From a virus, in IMG/VR virus record IMGVR_UViG_3300042503_001500, positions 1 through 25,781 of that record: a DNA stretch of 25,781 nt; one strand, 5' to 3'. Each line of letters begins with the position of its first letter. Position 1 is the stretch's first letter. The translations under genes were made by a program, and so were the position numbers. Under the pieces are notes generated by a model. That model saw only the letters and a list, made by a program, of their open reading frames with translations, was not told where the DNA came from and searched no databases. Below, in pieces: positions 5,302 through 10,379 of this stretch.

Positions 5302-5975
5302 ATGGTTAGGGTTTTCTCATGTCCTACTCTACAGGTAGGATCTACCCAAATCTCAATTCCAGCATCTTTGGCATCGTGACAAAATGCAACATCTTCGGAG
5401 CAAACATCTTGAATGCCATCACCAAGCTGAATGAGTTTTGGTGCAAACCAAGGGTATTCAATTTTTTCAAATACACCTTGTTTAATCAACACCCATCCAA
5501 AGCCAATGTAATCAGCTTTAAAAAGATCTGTTTTTTCAGTCATAGTTTCTGTAGTCAGAAACTCATACGAACCATTTGCTTTAAAATATTCGTTATCCAT
5601 CTTTTCAACTACTGGAGTATACAGTCCACCAGTTGAAGTTCCGCCAGGTTGAGAATACCACCCAGAAGCAATATCCTTATCCATCTCGACAAGCTTCATG
5701 AACAAATCTGCATTGAAAGCAATGTCAGAATCAATCCACATCATGTAATCATATTCAAGACCACCAAATGGTTTTTGATTCTTTCCTTTAGTAACATCTG
5801 CCCCAGCACACTTGCATCGAGCATAATTCACCATGCTGGAGTATTGTTGAGAAACTTTGAAGTTTGCACCTTGAGAAGAAATGAATCCTAGCAGTTCAAT
5901 GAAACTCATCATGAAAGTACCAGAATAGGTATTACCTGGCAAACAAAAAATAATGCTTTTATCCTTTAAAGTCAT
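5298..5975 (-). CDS. GT-A type glycosyltransferase-like protein (225 aa)
   Basis: Begins MTLKDKSIIFCLPGNTYSG, with an N-terminal Rossmann-like strand. The DxD motif used to bind a nucleotide-sugar and metal is at D82-S83-D84 in MMWIDSDIAFN. Downstream features (ASGWYSQPGG, ADYIGFGWVLIK, SEDVAFCHDAKDAGIEIWVDP) match the acceptor-side pattern of family-2-like phage glycosyltransferases. It may modify phage DNA, a virion protein or host surface glycans; the substrate cannot be told. ATG at 5975 is chosen; the TTG two codons upstream is less likely. It starts 2 nt after the stop of the zinc-finger gene. Confidence 0.8.
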   Translation of the reverse strand: MTLKDKSIIFCLPGNTYSGTFMMSFIELLGFISSQGANFKVSQQYSSMVNYARCKCAGADVTKGKNQKPFGGLEYDYMMWIDSDIAFNADLFMKLVEMDKDIASGWYSQPGGTSTGGLYTPVVEKMDNEYFKANGSYEFLTTETMTEKTDLFKADYIGFGWVLIKQGVFEKIEYPWFAPKLIQLGDGIQDVCSEDVAFCHDAKDAGIEIWVDPTCRVGHEKTLTI

Positions 5976-5977
5976 AA

Positions 5978-6184
5978 TCAATCTTTAGGTTTAGGTTTAT
6001 TGCACTCATTGCAATAGTAGGAAAATCCTGACCTGAAATATTTTACCACTTGGTAGTGGTCTTTGTCAAGAGGGTACTCAGTGTGACATTTTGAGCACTG
6101 TCTAGTCCCACCACCAACAGAGGTTTTCAAGCGTGTTGATGAACTGTTCGTGATAGACTGTACGGCTCGGATTAGGTTTACCAT
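5978..6184 (-). CDS. Small zinc-finger protein (68 aa; start uncertain)
   Basis: Two CxxC pairs, C30-S-K-C33 and C58-N-E-C61, with an aromatic-rich spacer (YQVVKYFRSGFSYY) form a treble-clef-like zinc ribbon common in small phage proteins; some relatives are HNH-nuclease-like but no HNH residues are seen here. The first in-frame ATG (6184) overlaps the upstream gene by 83 nt. A TTG inside that overlap could be the real start, giving about 50 aa starting near LKTSVGGG. Function unknown. Confidence 0.6.
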   Translation of the reverse strand: MVNLIRAVQSITNSSSTRLKTSVGGGTRQCSKCHTEYPLDKDHYQVVKYFRSGFSYYCNECNKPKPKD

Positions 6185-6683
6185 CTTTCATGTCTTGGAG
6201 ATACTGTATAATACCACGAACCACAGGGGTGTCCTGGAAGTATTCGTGCATTTTGTAACAATCAAACTTCTCAATGTATTCAACGAATCCATGTAAAGGT
6301 GCCATGTTACGACGATAGGCATAGATGAATACATCTTCATCTTTGATACCTTCTTTGTTTAGAATTTGAAGTGGAGTATATTTTTCTCCATCATGTTCTT
6401 CTTCAAGTTCTATTGGATCATCAAATACAAAATGAAGACCATCATAATACTTATCATGAAGTTCTTTATCTGGTGCTACACGAAGCTTTTCATTTTCTTC
6501 CAAATAATAGTTCATGCGGGCTTTGGCGTCTTCATTCGTCAGGCGAAACACGATGTTGCCAATGTAGTAATCTACAGGACCTCCATACATGTTTTCGGAT
6601 GTTCTTTTTCTGAATGACAGATGAGTAATCTCAAATCCAGGTTCTTCGTATTCAGTTTCAACGAGTCCTTGTGAAATAGTCAT
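6102..6683 (-). CDS. Conserved phage hypothetical protein (193 aa)
   Basis: Acidic, mixed alpha/beta protein without signal or membrane segment. Recognisable stretches are GFEITHLSFRKRTSENMYGG, DYYIGNIVFRLTNEDAKARM and a C-terminus ending NLCWWWD. Start shared with the stop of the 67-aa gene (ATGA overlap), so the two are probably translated together. I do not recognise a catalytic motif or family. Confidence 0.8.
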   Translation of the reverse strand: MTISQGLVETEYEEPGFEITHLSFRKRTSENMYGGPVDYYIGNIVFRLTNEDAKARMNYYLEENEKLRVAPDKELHDKYYDGLHFVFDDPIELEEEHDGEKYTPLQILNKEGIKDEDVFIYAYRRNMAPLHGFVEYIEKFDCYKMHEYFQDTPVVRGIIQYLQDMKDGKPNPSRTVYHEQFINTLENLCWWWD

Positions 6684-6883
6684 ACTTCAAAAGTATCAAG
6701 GTCTTTACCAGCTTTGATGGATTCTTTGCGGAGTTTCTTCAAATCCTTCATCATGGTTTTAATTTCTTTGTATGCATCATCGGCATTCATCTTACCACCG
6801 ATTTCCAATCCGACGATAAGATCTACCTTATCACCGAATCTAGCAAGTGCTCTTTCAAATTCAGTAAGTGATTCGTAACCCAT
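6680..6883 (-). CDS. Small helical phage protein (67 aa)
   Basis: Helical, Lys-rich: SLTEFERALARFGDKVDLIV and DAYKEIKTMMKDLKKLRKES. The ATG lies 4 nt after the palindrome that follows tRNA-Thr, and no Shine-Dalgarno is visible. It overlaps the next gene by 4 nt (ATGA). Function unknown. Confidence 0.75.
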   Translation of the reverse strand: MGYESLTEFERALARFGDKVDLIVGLEIGGKMNADDAYKEIKTMMKDLKKLRKESIKAGKDLDTFEV

Positions 6884-6887
6884 AATA

Positions 6888-6903
6888 AGTTAATTAATTA
6901 ACT
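6888..6903 (-). other. 16-bp perfect palindrome 1 nt after tRNA-Thr
   Basis: AGTTAATTAATTAACT; as RNA a 6-bp stem with a UUAA loop. It begins 1 nt beyond the discriminator of tRNA-Thr and ends 4 nt before the ATG of the next gene. Confidence 0.7.
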
Positions 6904-6904
6904 A

Positions 6905-6978
6905 AGCCCAAGGTCGGACTTGAACCGACGACCTACGGTTTACAAAACCGTTGCTCTATCCAGCTGAGCTACTCAGGC
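6905..6978 (-). tRNA. tRNA-Thr (anticodon TGT)
   Basis: Acceptor GCCTGAG/CTTGGGC (with wobbles), anticodon arm ACGGT-TTTGTAA-ACCGT, T-arm GTCGG-TTCAAGT-CCGAC, discriminator T, no encoded CCA. Reads ACA. Its first 10 nt overlap the 3' end of the gene at 6969, whose TAG stop is tRNA positions 8-10. Confidence 0.95.
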
Positions 6979-7229
6979 ATATCTTCTGGATTTTCCAAGT
7001 CTACTGGAAACAAGCAAGGATGACACTCTTCATCAATCAAATAGAATGAAGTTTTATATAGATCTTCTGGACTATACTCTTCATTATTTGAAGCATCAAT
7101 TTGAATGTAAGGATCATCCTGCATTATTTGAGGAAGTTCTTCAAATGTAAATGGAACATTATTAATGAAATACATCTCAACAATTTCATTATTGTAAAAA
7201 CAATACTTTGATGAGATTTTGTATTTCAT
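6969..7229 (-). CDS. Small acidic phage protein (86 aa) overlapping tRNA-Thr
   Basis: Acidic and aromatic-rich (KYCFYNNEIVEMYFINN, FTFEELPQIMQDDPYIQ, FYLIDEECHPCLFPVD). Last residues PE-stop are encoded by the tRNA-Thr acceptor stem. A GTATC-GAAG-GATAC hairpin lies 4 nt before the ATG and contains the only Shine-Dalgarno-like AAGG, so translation may depend on opening it. CTAAATA (7251-7257) 22 nt upstream resembles a weak late motif. Function unknown. Confidence 0.7.
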   Translation of the reverse strand: MKYKISSKYCFYNNEIVEMYFINNVPFTFEELPQIMQDDPYIQIDASNNEEYSPEDLYKTSFYLIDEECHPCLFPVDLENPEDMPE

Positions 7230-7349
7230 GACTGTATCCTTCGATACAAATATTTAGTGGTAGGAGGGGAGAGCATCACCTTAAGCCTCCCTCTTTACTT
7301 CACTTGGACACAGAATACTAAGACCAAGGAGAGGTTTTGGTTCCTACAT
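7230..7349. other. Non-coding spacer with inverted repeats
   Basis: No ORF of note. It contains GAGGGAG...CTCCCCTC inverted-repeat sequence (about 7264-7293), a possible terminator without a T-run, and the small hairpin preceding the gene at 7229. Confidence 0.4.
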
Positions 7350-7368
7350 TTGATACAAAATGTATCAA
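7350..7368 (-). other. Perfect 8-bp hairpin directly after tRNA-Asn
   Basis: TTGATACA-TTT-TGTATCAA starts at the nucleotide after the discriminator base of tRNA-Asn. No T-run follows, so it is not a classical terminator. Confidence 0.75.
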
Positions 7369-7440
7369 CTGGCGTGGTAGGAATCGAACCTACAGTCCTA
7401 CGATTAACAGTCGTTTGCATTACCGTTATGCTACACGCCA
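7369..7440 (-). tRNA. tRNA-Asn (anticodon GTT)
   Basis: Perfect acceptor TGGCGTG/CACGCCA, anticodon loop CTGTTAA, T-arm GTAGG-TTCGATT-CCTAC, discriminator G, no CCA encoded. The anticodon stem has one A-A mismatch at its outer end. Confidence 0.94.
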
Positions 7441-7446
7441 AAGAAA

Positions 7447-7611
7447 TCACTGTTGACTTAACATATATTCAACAGTATTTGCAATGTCATTCATTGCTAC
7501 CCGAAGATCTGATTGTTGACCAGACTCCATTTTAATTATTGGGCGATGATCATCTACTAGAGTCCATCTCCATTGATTTAATTCAGTACAATACCAAAGA
7601 TTAATTTTCAT
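7447..7611 (-). CDS. Small conserved cyanophage protein (54 aa)
   Basis: Starts MKINLWYCTELNQWRWTLVD and continues with PIIKMESGQQSDLRVAMND and a helical end IANTVEYMLSQQ. The ATG overlaps the TAA of the upstream gene (ATGAAAATTAA). I recall near-identical small proteins in other cyanomyoviruses, without a function. Too short for many gene callers. Confidence 0.75.
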   Translation of the reverse strand: MKINLWYCTELNQWRWTLVDDHRPIIKMESGQQSDLRVAMNDIANTVEYMLSQQ

Positions 7612-7759
7612 TTTTAAAGTGTTCTAATTCTATCCATCTAAGGAGAGTGTTAAACGCATAAATTGATGCTTCAGTGCAATTGTCAGCTTCAAGCCTTTGA
7701 ATATAATACTCAAGTGCTTCAATAACCATTTCTCTGTCTGTTTGAGAGATAAGTGACAT
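7601..7759 (-). CDS. Small helical phage protein (52 aa)
   Basis: Starts MSLISQTDREMVIEALEYYI with a GAGG Shine-Dalgarno 5 nt before the ATG. The upstream in-frame extension to 7876 runs through tRNA-Gly and is rejected. Two short helices; function unknown. The Shine-Dalgarno is the 3' arm of the hairpin that follows tRNA-Gly, so tRNA processing and translation may interact. Confidence 0.7.
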   Translation of the reverse strand: MSLISQTDREMVIEALEYYIQRLEADNCTEASIYAFNTLLRWIELEHFKNEN

Positions 7760-7764
7760 AGTAA

Positions 7765-7779
7765 CCTCAAATAGTGAGG
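7765..7779 (-). other. 5-bp hairpin 1 nt after tRNA-Gly
   Basis: CCTCA-CTATT-TGAGG begins one nucleotide beyond the tRNA-Gly discriminator. Its 3' arm is the ribosome-binding site of the gene at 7759. Confidence 0.65.
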
Positions 7780-7780
7780 A

Positions 7781-7851
7781 AGCGAATGACGGGGATCGAA
7801 CCCGTGACACCAACTTGGAAGGATGGGATGTTACCGCTACACCACATTCGC
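7781..7851 (-). tRNA. tRNA-Gly (anticodon TCC)
   Basis: Perfect acceptor GCGAATG/CATTCGC, anticodon loop CTTCCAA, T-arm ACGGG-TTCGATC-CCCGT, discriminator T, no CCA. Reads GGA. Confidence 0.95.
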
Positions 7852-7916
7852 AGGGACCCCTCTGTTTGAGCATCATTCGGCGTCCCGAGATAGGCTTGAG
7901 AGGTAGATGATTTTAT

Positions 7917-8186
7917 TTAGGTAGTAAAATTAATCTCTGGATTTGGATTAATACCACCAAAAGTAATTATATCATCATAGTTAGTTGCAAAAGGAATACC
8001 ACCTTCTACACTAAAATCTTCTTTTGGAGTCTGTACTCTGTTCATGATAATAATGTAACCTAGCTTTTGTAAAGCTTCTGCAATAGAATGAAGAGTATAA
8101 GGATCTTCATGCATAGCACCTAGTTCAAGTGCAGAACGAAGTGCATGTTCAGCTTTTTCAATTTGATACTTAACTGAGTCTCCCAT
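7917..8186 (-). CDS. Small phage protein (89 aa), unknown function
   Basis: Start taken at the ATG beginning MGDSVKYQIEKAEHALRSAL; the longer in-frame reading passes through tRNA-Ala. Helical N-terminal half (EKAEHALRSALELGAMHED, LHSIAEALQKLGYIIIMN) and an extended C-terminal half (GGIPFATNYDDIITFGGINP). The start codon lies in the 3' arm of a TCCCA/TGGGA inverted repeat that follows tRNA-Ala. Function not recognised. Confidence 0.7.
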   Translation of the reverse strand: MGDSVKYQIEKAEHALRSALELGAMHEDPYTLHSIAEALQKLGYIIIMNRVQTPKEDFSVEGGIPFATNYDDIITFGGINPNPEINFTT

Positions 8187-8206
8187 AAAAAATAATATAG
8201 TGGGAA

Positions 8207-8277
8207 TGGAGAATACCAGAGTCGAACTGGTGATTGATGCTTGCAAAGCACCTGTTTTACCACTAAACTAATTCCCC
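8207..8277 (-). tRNA. tRNA-Ala (anticodon TGC)
   Basis: Acceptor GGGGAAT/ATTCTCC (one G-T), anticodon arm GGTGC-TTTGCAA-GCATC, T-arm ACCAG-TTCGACT-CTGGT, discriminator A. Reads GCA. A 5-bp inverted repeat (TCCCA/TGGGA, 15-nt loop) starts 1 nt after the 3' end. Confidence 0.94.
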
Positions 8278-8382
8278 AGATGGATTAGGTGTGAGACCAG
8301 GGACCTAACCTCTATCCGTATGCTGACTTTGCAGTTCAACGACGAAGTTATAGCAAACATCTGCCTGCATATAACTTTTGGT
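8278..8382 (-). other. Structured non-coding spacer between tRNA-Ala and tRNA-Pro
   Basis: No ORF. Inverted repeats visible: GGATTAGGT/ACCTAACC (about 8282-8310) and GTTATA/TATAAC (about 8347-8375). Together with the hairpin at 8383-8415 the whole spacer can fold. Confidence 0.45.
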
Positions 8383-8415
8383 TTACCGTCAGAAAGATAG
8401 TTCTGTTAACGGTAA
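8383..8415 (-). other. Long hairpin directly after tRNA-Pro
   Basis: Outer stem TTACCGT/ACGGTAA (7 bp) and inner stem CAGAA/TTCTG (5 bp) separated by a 3-nt bulge, 6-nt loop. It starts at the first nucleotide after the tRNA-Pro discriminator. No T-run. Confidence 0.8.
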
Positions 8416-8487
8416 TCGGGGTGACTGGGATCGAACCAGTGTCTTCTTGCTCCCAAAGCAAGCCGTCTACCGCTGACTTACACCCCG
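8416..8487 (-). tRNA. tRNA-Pro (anticodon TGG)
   Basis: Perfect acceptor CGGGGTG/CACCCCG, anticodon arm CTTGC-TTTGGGA-GCAAG, T-arm ACTGG-TTCGATC-CCAGT, discriminator A, no CCA. Reads CCA. Confidence 0.95.
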
Positions 8488-8492
8488 TTGAT

Positions 8493-8551
8493 GAGAGGGG
8501 TAACCTGCATGTTTAATCTTGATTTAAAATCAAGCGGCTGATTTCCCTCTC
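8493..8551 (-). other. 59-nt tRNA-like remnant
   Basis: Perfect 7-bp closing stem GAGAGGG/CCCTCTC and a perfect anticodon-like arm CTTGA-TTTTAAA-TCAAG. There is no recognisable D- or T-arm. It lies 5 nt before tRNA-Pro, where a tandem tRNA would be expected. Read as an anticodon, the loop gives TTA (codon UAA), but without a T-arm it is unlikely to be charged. Most likely a collapsed tRNA. Confidence 0.5.
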
Positions 8552-8556
8552 CAATT

Positions 8557-8648
8557 CCAGTTATTACTGAGACATCATCTACACACTGGCAAACTCTGAT
8601 GATGAATATTTTGGGTGAATGGTGGGAATCTGTCATACCCACAACTGG
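8557..8648 (-). other. Multi-branched structured element (92 nt)
   Basis: Closing stem CCAGTT/AACTGG with two internal hairpins: CATCATC/GATGATG (8573-8579 with 8598-8604) and GTGGG/CCCAC (8622-8626 with 8638-8642). No ORF. The fold resembles a small three-way-junction RNA. Confidence 0.5.
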
Positions 8649-8650
8649 AA

Positions 8651-8772
8651 GGTTACACTGACAACCGTATTCCAGAACCTAGATTCTTCTTGGTGAGAAG
8701 TTCTATACCTTTGATTTCTCAACGATACAGCGGGCACCACCCCTAATCTATTACATTATCCCGTGAGTAACC
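8651..8772 (-). other. Second structured non-coding element (122 nt)
   Basis: Possible closing stem GGTTAC/GTAACC, with internal CTTCT/AGAAG and CGGG/CCCG pairings. No ORF, no promoter motif. It begins 2 nt after the 92-nt element. Confidence 0.35.
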
Positions 8773-8796
8773 ACAAAGATTATTCTGTCACATTCT

Positions 8797-8818
8797 TTGG
8801 AAACCCGTCGATTTCCAA
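8797..8818 (-). other. Perfect 7-bp hairpin directly after tRNA-Ile
   Basis: TTGGAAA/TTTCCAA with an 8-nt loop, starting at the first nucleotide after the tRNA-Ile discriminator; no T-run. Confidence 0.75.
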
Positions 8819-8890
8819 TGGGAATACTGGGAGTTGAACCCAGACTAAGCCCTTATAAGGAGCCCGCTCTAACCATTAAGCTATACTCCC
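8819..8890 (-). tRNA. tRNA-Ile (anticodon TAT)
   Basis: Acceptor GGGAGTA/TATTCCC (one G-T), anticodon arm GGCTC-CTTATAA-GGGCT, T-arm CTGGG-TTCAACT-CCCAG, discriminator A. The unmodified-type UAU anticodon for AUA is uncommon in bacteria, which normally use CAU with lysidine. Confidence 0.88.
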
Positions 8891-8894
8891 GAGG

Positions 8895-8977
8895 TGGGCA
8901 TAGTCGGACTTGAACCGACAAGGGCAAAGCCCGACTGATTTTAAGTCAGTTGTGTTTACCAATTTCACCATACGCCC
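8895..8977 (-). tRNA. tRNA-Leu (anticodon TAA)
   Basis: Class II tRNA with a long variable arm. Acceptor GGGCGTA/TATGCCC, anticodon arm ACTGA-CTTAAAA-TCAGT, T-arm GTCGG-TTCAAGT-CCGAC, discriminator A. Only 4 nt (CCTC) separate it from tRNA-Ile, so the two are a tandem pair. Confidence 0.95.
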
Positions 8978-8985
8978 AAAATAAA

Positions 8986-9240
8986 TTAACGAACTTCGTA
9001 ATCTAATTTCCTAACTTTTCTTTTAGGAACAGCTACTTGATCGTATATGGGTTGTCTTTGTTTTGGTTTAACAAATCCACTTACCATTTCAACTTGGCTG
9101 ATGTCCTCAGCTACTATAACAGGTAATCCGTTGTTGTCAAGTCGTATGTAAGCTCTATTGGGACACTTGCATGACTGACCTTTGTTTGGAGCAGTTACTT
9201 GCAACTCCATGTTGCAATCTTTACATCTGATTTTGTACAT
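8986..9240 (-). CDS. Small zinc-ribbon-like protein (84 aa)
   Basis: N-terminal cysteines C6-K-D-C9 and C24-K-C26 (IRCKDCNMELQV, GQSCKCPN) suggest a small metal-binding knuckle, though the second pair has CxC spacing instead of CxxC. A beta segment (YIRLDNNGLPVIVAED) and a basic tail (PKRKVRKLDYEVR) follow, compatible with nucleic-acid binding. It lies between tRNA-Arg and tRNA-Leu. Function unknown. Confidence 0.7.
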   Translation of the reverse strand: MYKIRCKDCNMELQVTAPNKGQSCKCPNRAYIRLDNNGLPVIVAEDISQVEMVSGFVKPKQRQPIYDQVAVPKRKVRKLDYEVR

Positions 9241-9269
9241 TGATTCATGCCTTAATTATTCAATTGTCA

Positions 9270-9341
9270 CAGGCTCACCTGGAATCGAACCAGGGACAAC
9301 CGCTTAGAAGGCGGTGGTTATATCCGCTTAACTATGAGCCC
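9270..9341 (-). tRNA. tRNA-Arg (anticodon TCT)
   Basis: Acceptor GGGCTCA/TGAGCCT (G-T at the first pair), anticodon arm ACCGC-CTTCTAA-GCGGT, T-arm CCTGG-TTCGATT-CCAGG, discriminator G. Reads AGA. An early promoter lies just upstream. Confidence 0.95.
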
Positions 9342-9353
9342 AATTACCTTTTT

Positions 9354-9382
9354 AGTGTAGCAGACTAGTTTTGGTTTGTCAA
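9354..9382 (-). promoter_or_regulatory. Early sigma70-like promoter of the tRNA-Arg unit
   Basis: TTGACA (9377-9382), 17-bp spacer, TACACT (9354-9359). It overlaps the last codons of the gene at 9365; expected start about 5 nt before the mature tRNA-Arg 5' end. Confidence 0.6.
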
Positions 9383-9763
9383 GGGGCAGTCTGGAACCCA
9401 TGGAGCACAGAGTCGGATTTCTCCACCAAGTGCTTGACATTCAGGAGTGTAGCACACCGAAGTGTCTACTGGTTTCTCTGAACGTCGTGGTGATGGTATC
9501 GTAGCACGTCCATCATCGTTTGTCAAGCCCTCATAATCTTTAATTGCTTTATCGACATCTCTCTCGATTCTTCTCTTGAGAAGCTTGTCGTCCTGTATTA
9601 TATAGTCGTTTAATTGACCATTTGGAAAATACTTTCTTTGAATTTCGTCAATCAGGTCATACCAATGTATCTCATCAATCCCTGTGCATTTTGTAAGTAC
9701 ACCTACTGATGATGTAAGTATTATACCAATGATTGCAAAATTTATTACTTGCTTTTTATTCAT
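9365..9763 (-). CDS. Membrane-anchored small protein with Cys-rich tail (132 aa)
   Basis: Start taken at the ATG at 9763 (MNKKQVINFAIIGIILTSSV). The longer reading to 9790 begins inside the late promoter region. An N-terminal membrane anchor or signal (residues 6-24) is followed by a charged helical region (KLLKRRIERDVDKAIKDYEG) and a C-terminal tail with four cysteines (SVCYTPECQALGGEIRLCAP). One anchor plus a periplasmic helix would fit an inner-membrane spanin-like or cell-wall-associated protein; this is speculative. Its leader hairpin displays AGGTGAT, a strong Shine-Dalgarno, in the loop. Two early promoter-like sites lie inside or overlap the coding sequence. Confidence 0.7.
   Translation of the reverse strand: MNKKQVINFAIIGIILTSSVGVLTKCTGIDEIHWYDLIDEIQRKYFPNGQLNDYIIQDDKLLKRRIERDVDKAIKDYEGLTNDDGRATIPSPRRSEKPVDTSVCYTPECQALGGEIRLCAPWVPDCPLTNQN
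9498..9526 (-). promoter_or_regulatory. Early sigma70-like promoter inside a coding sequence
   Basis: TTGACA (9521-9526), 17-bp spacer, TACGAT (9498-9503), in the middle of the gene at 9365-9763. The -10 region (GTGCTACGAT) is identical to that of the promoter at 5273-5301. It could give tRNA transcripts independent of the late promoter upstream. Confidence 0.5.
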
Positions 9764-9769
9764 GAGGAA

Positions 9770-9798
9770 GGGGAGATCACCTCTCCCCATTATTTATC
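9770..9798 (-). promoter_or_regulatory. Late promoter (GATAAATA) and Shine-Dalgarno-presenting hairpin
   Basis: GATAAATA at 9791-9798. Immediately downstream a GGGGAG/CTCCCC hairpin (9770-9788) has the loop AGGTGAT, complementary to the 16S rRNA 3' end, 12 nt before the ATG at 9763. Confidence 0.55.
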
Positions 9799-9800
9799 TG

Positions 9801-10163
9801 TTAAACTCTAGAGTAACAGACACTTGCCACTCCCTGTCCTGGAGATGCAATAGTAGAGAATGCCCCGTAGGACAGGTCGAGGTCTCGTCCTCCGACATAT
9901 GGACCTCTATCATTCACTCGCACAATAACTGATCTTCCATTTCGTTGATTTGTCACCCGTAACCTAGTTCCGAATGGAAGCCATTTATGTGCTACTGATT
10001 TACCATATGCATTGTATCTTTCACCATTTGCGGTGGTTTGACCGTGATATCCATCACCGATACCATAATGAGAAGCCATTGAACATCCGCTGGCCGCTTC
10101 AGCTTTTTGGGGCGTAAATCCAAGAAGTGTTGAAGCAATTAGAAGTGTTGAAATAAAACGCAT
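9801..10163 (-). CDS. RlpA-like double-psi beta-barrel protein (secreted)
   Basis: Start taken at the ATG beginning MRFISTLLIASTLLGFTPQK, a signal peptide with likely cleavage after AEA (residue 23). The mature part is a single RlpA-type double-psi barrel: ASHYGIGDGYHGQTTANGE, AHKWLPFGTRLRVTNQRNG, VNDRGPYVGGRDLDLS. This is the fold of RlpA lytic transglycosylases, which cleave denuded peptidoglycan; the NDRGP...DLS core of the barrel is complete. At about 97 mature residues it has the barrel only, without the SPOR domain of bacterial RlpA. It probably acts on host peptidoglycan at the end of infection together with the GH24 lysozyme. Confidence 0.85.
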   Translation of the reverse strand: MRFISTLLIASTLLGFTPQKAEAASGCSMASHYGIGDGYHGQTTANGERYNAYGKSVAHKWLPFGTRLRVTNQRNGRSVIVRVNDRGPYVGGRDLDLSYGAFSTIASPGQGVASVCYSRV

Positions 10164-10241
10164 TAATTTGAATAGAACTCTACATCCCAATAGAAAGGGG
10201 GTACACCCAACCTCTCGGAGGGCACTTTCCTGGGCACAAAA

Positions 10242-10283
10242 TGACAACAACTCAACCGCTTATAATAAAAATTGGTGTTGTCA
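10242..10283 (-). other. Inverted repeat starting 1 nt after tRNA-Tyr
   Basis: TGACAAC/GTTGTCA (7 bp) enclosing 28 nt, extendable by ACC/GGT after a bulge. It resembles the repeats after the other tRNAs but has a much longer loop. Confidence 0.5.
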
Positions 10284-10284
10284 A

Positions 10285-10367
10285 TGGGCAGGGCTGGATT
10301 TGAACCAGCGTTGGACAGAGCCGCCTGATTTACAGTCAGGTTCCTTAAACCACTCGGACACCTACCC
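10285..10367 (-). tRNA. tRNA-Tyr (anticodon GTA)
   Basis: Class II tRNA with a long variable arm. Acceptor GGGTAGG/CCTGCCC, anticodon arm CCTGA-CTGTAAA-TCAGG, T-arm GCTGG-TTCAAAT-CCAGC, discriminator A, no CCA. Confidence 0.95.
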
Positions 10368-10379
10368 GAAAGCCTGAAA

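Noticed and set aside
6064-6069. Exact TTGACA on the minus strand inside the zinc-finger gene
   Set aside because: No acceptable -10 box at 15-19 bp. The same applies to exact boxes near 690, 10279, 15224, 18089 and 22985.
7257-7535. Plus-strand ORF across tRNA-Asn and the 54-aa gene
   Set aside because: Antisense to both; tRNA and protein evidence on the minus strand is much stronger.
8493-8551. Functional ochre-suppressor tRNA
   Set aside because: Loop reads UUA, but no D- or T-arm is present and phage genes here end normally in TAA, so recoding is not supported.
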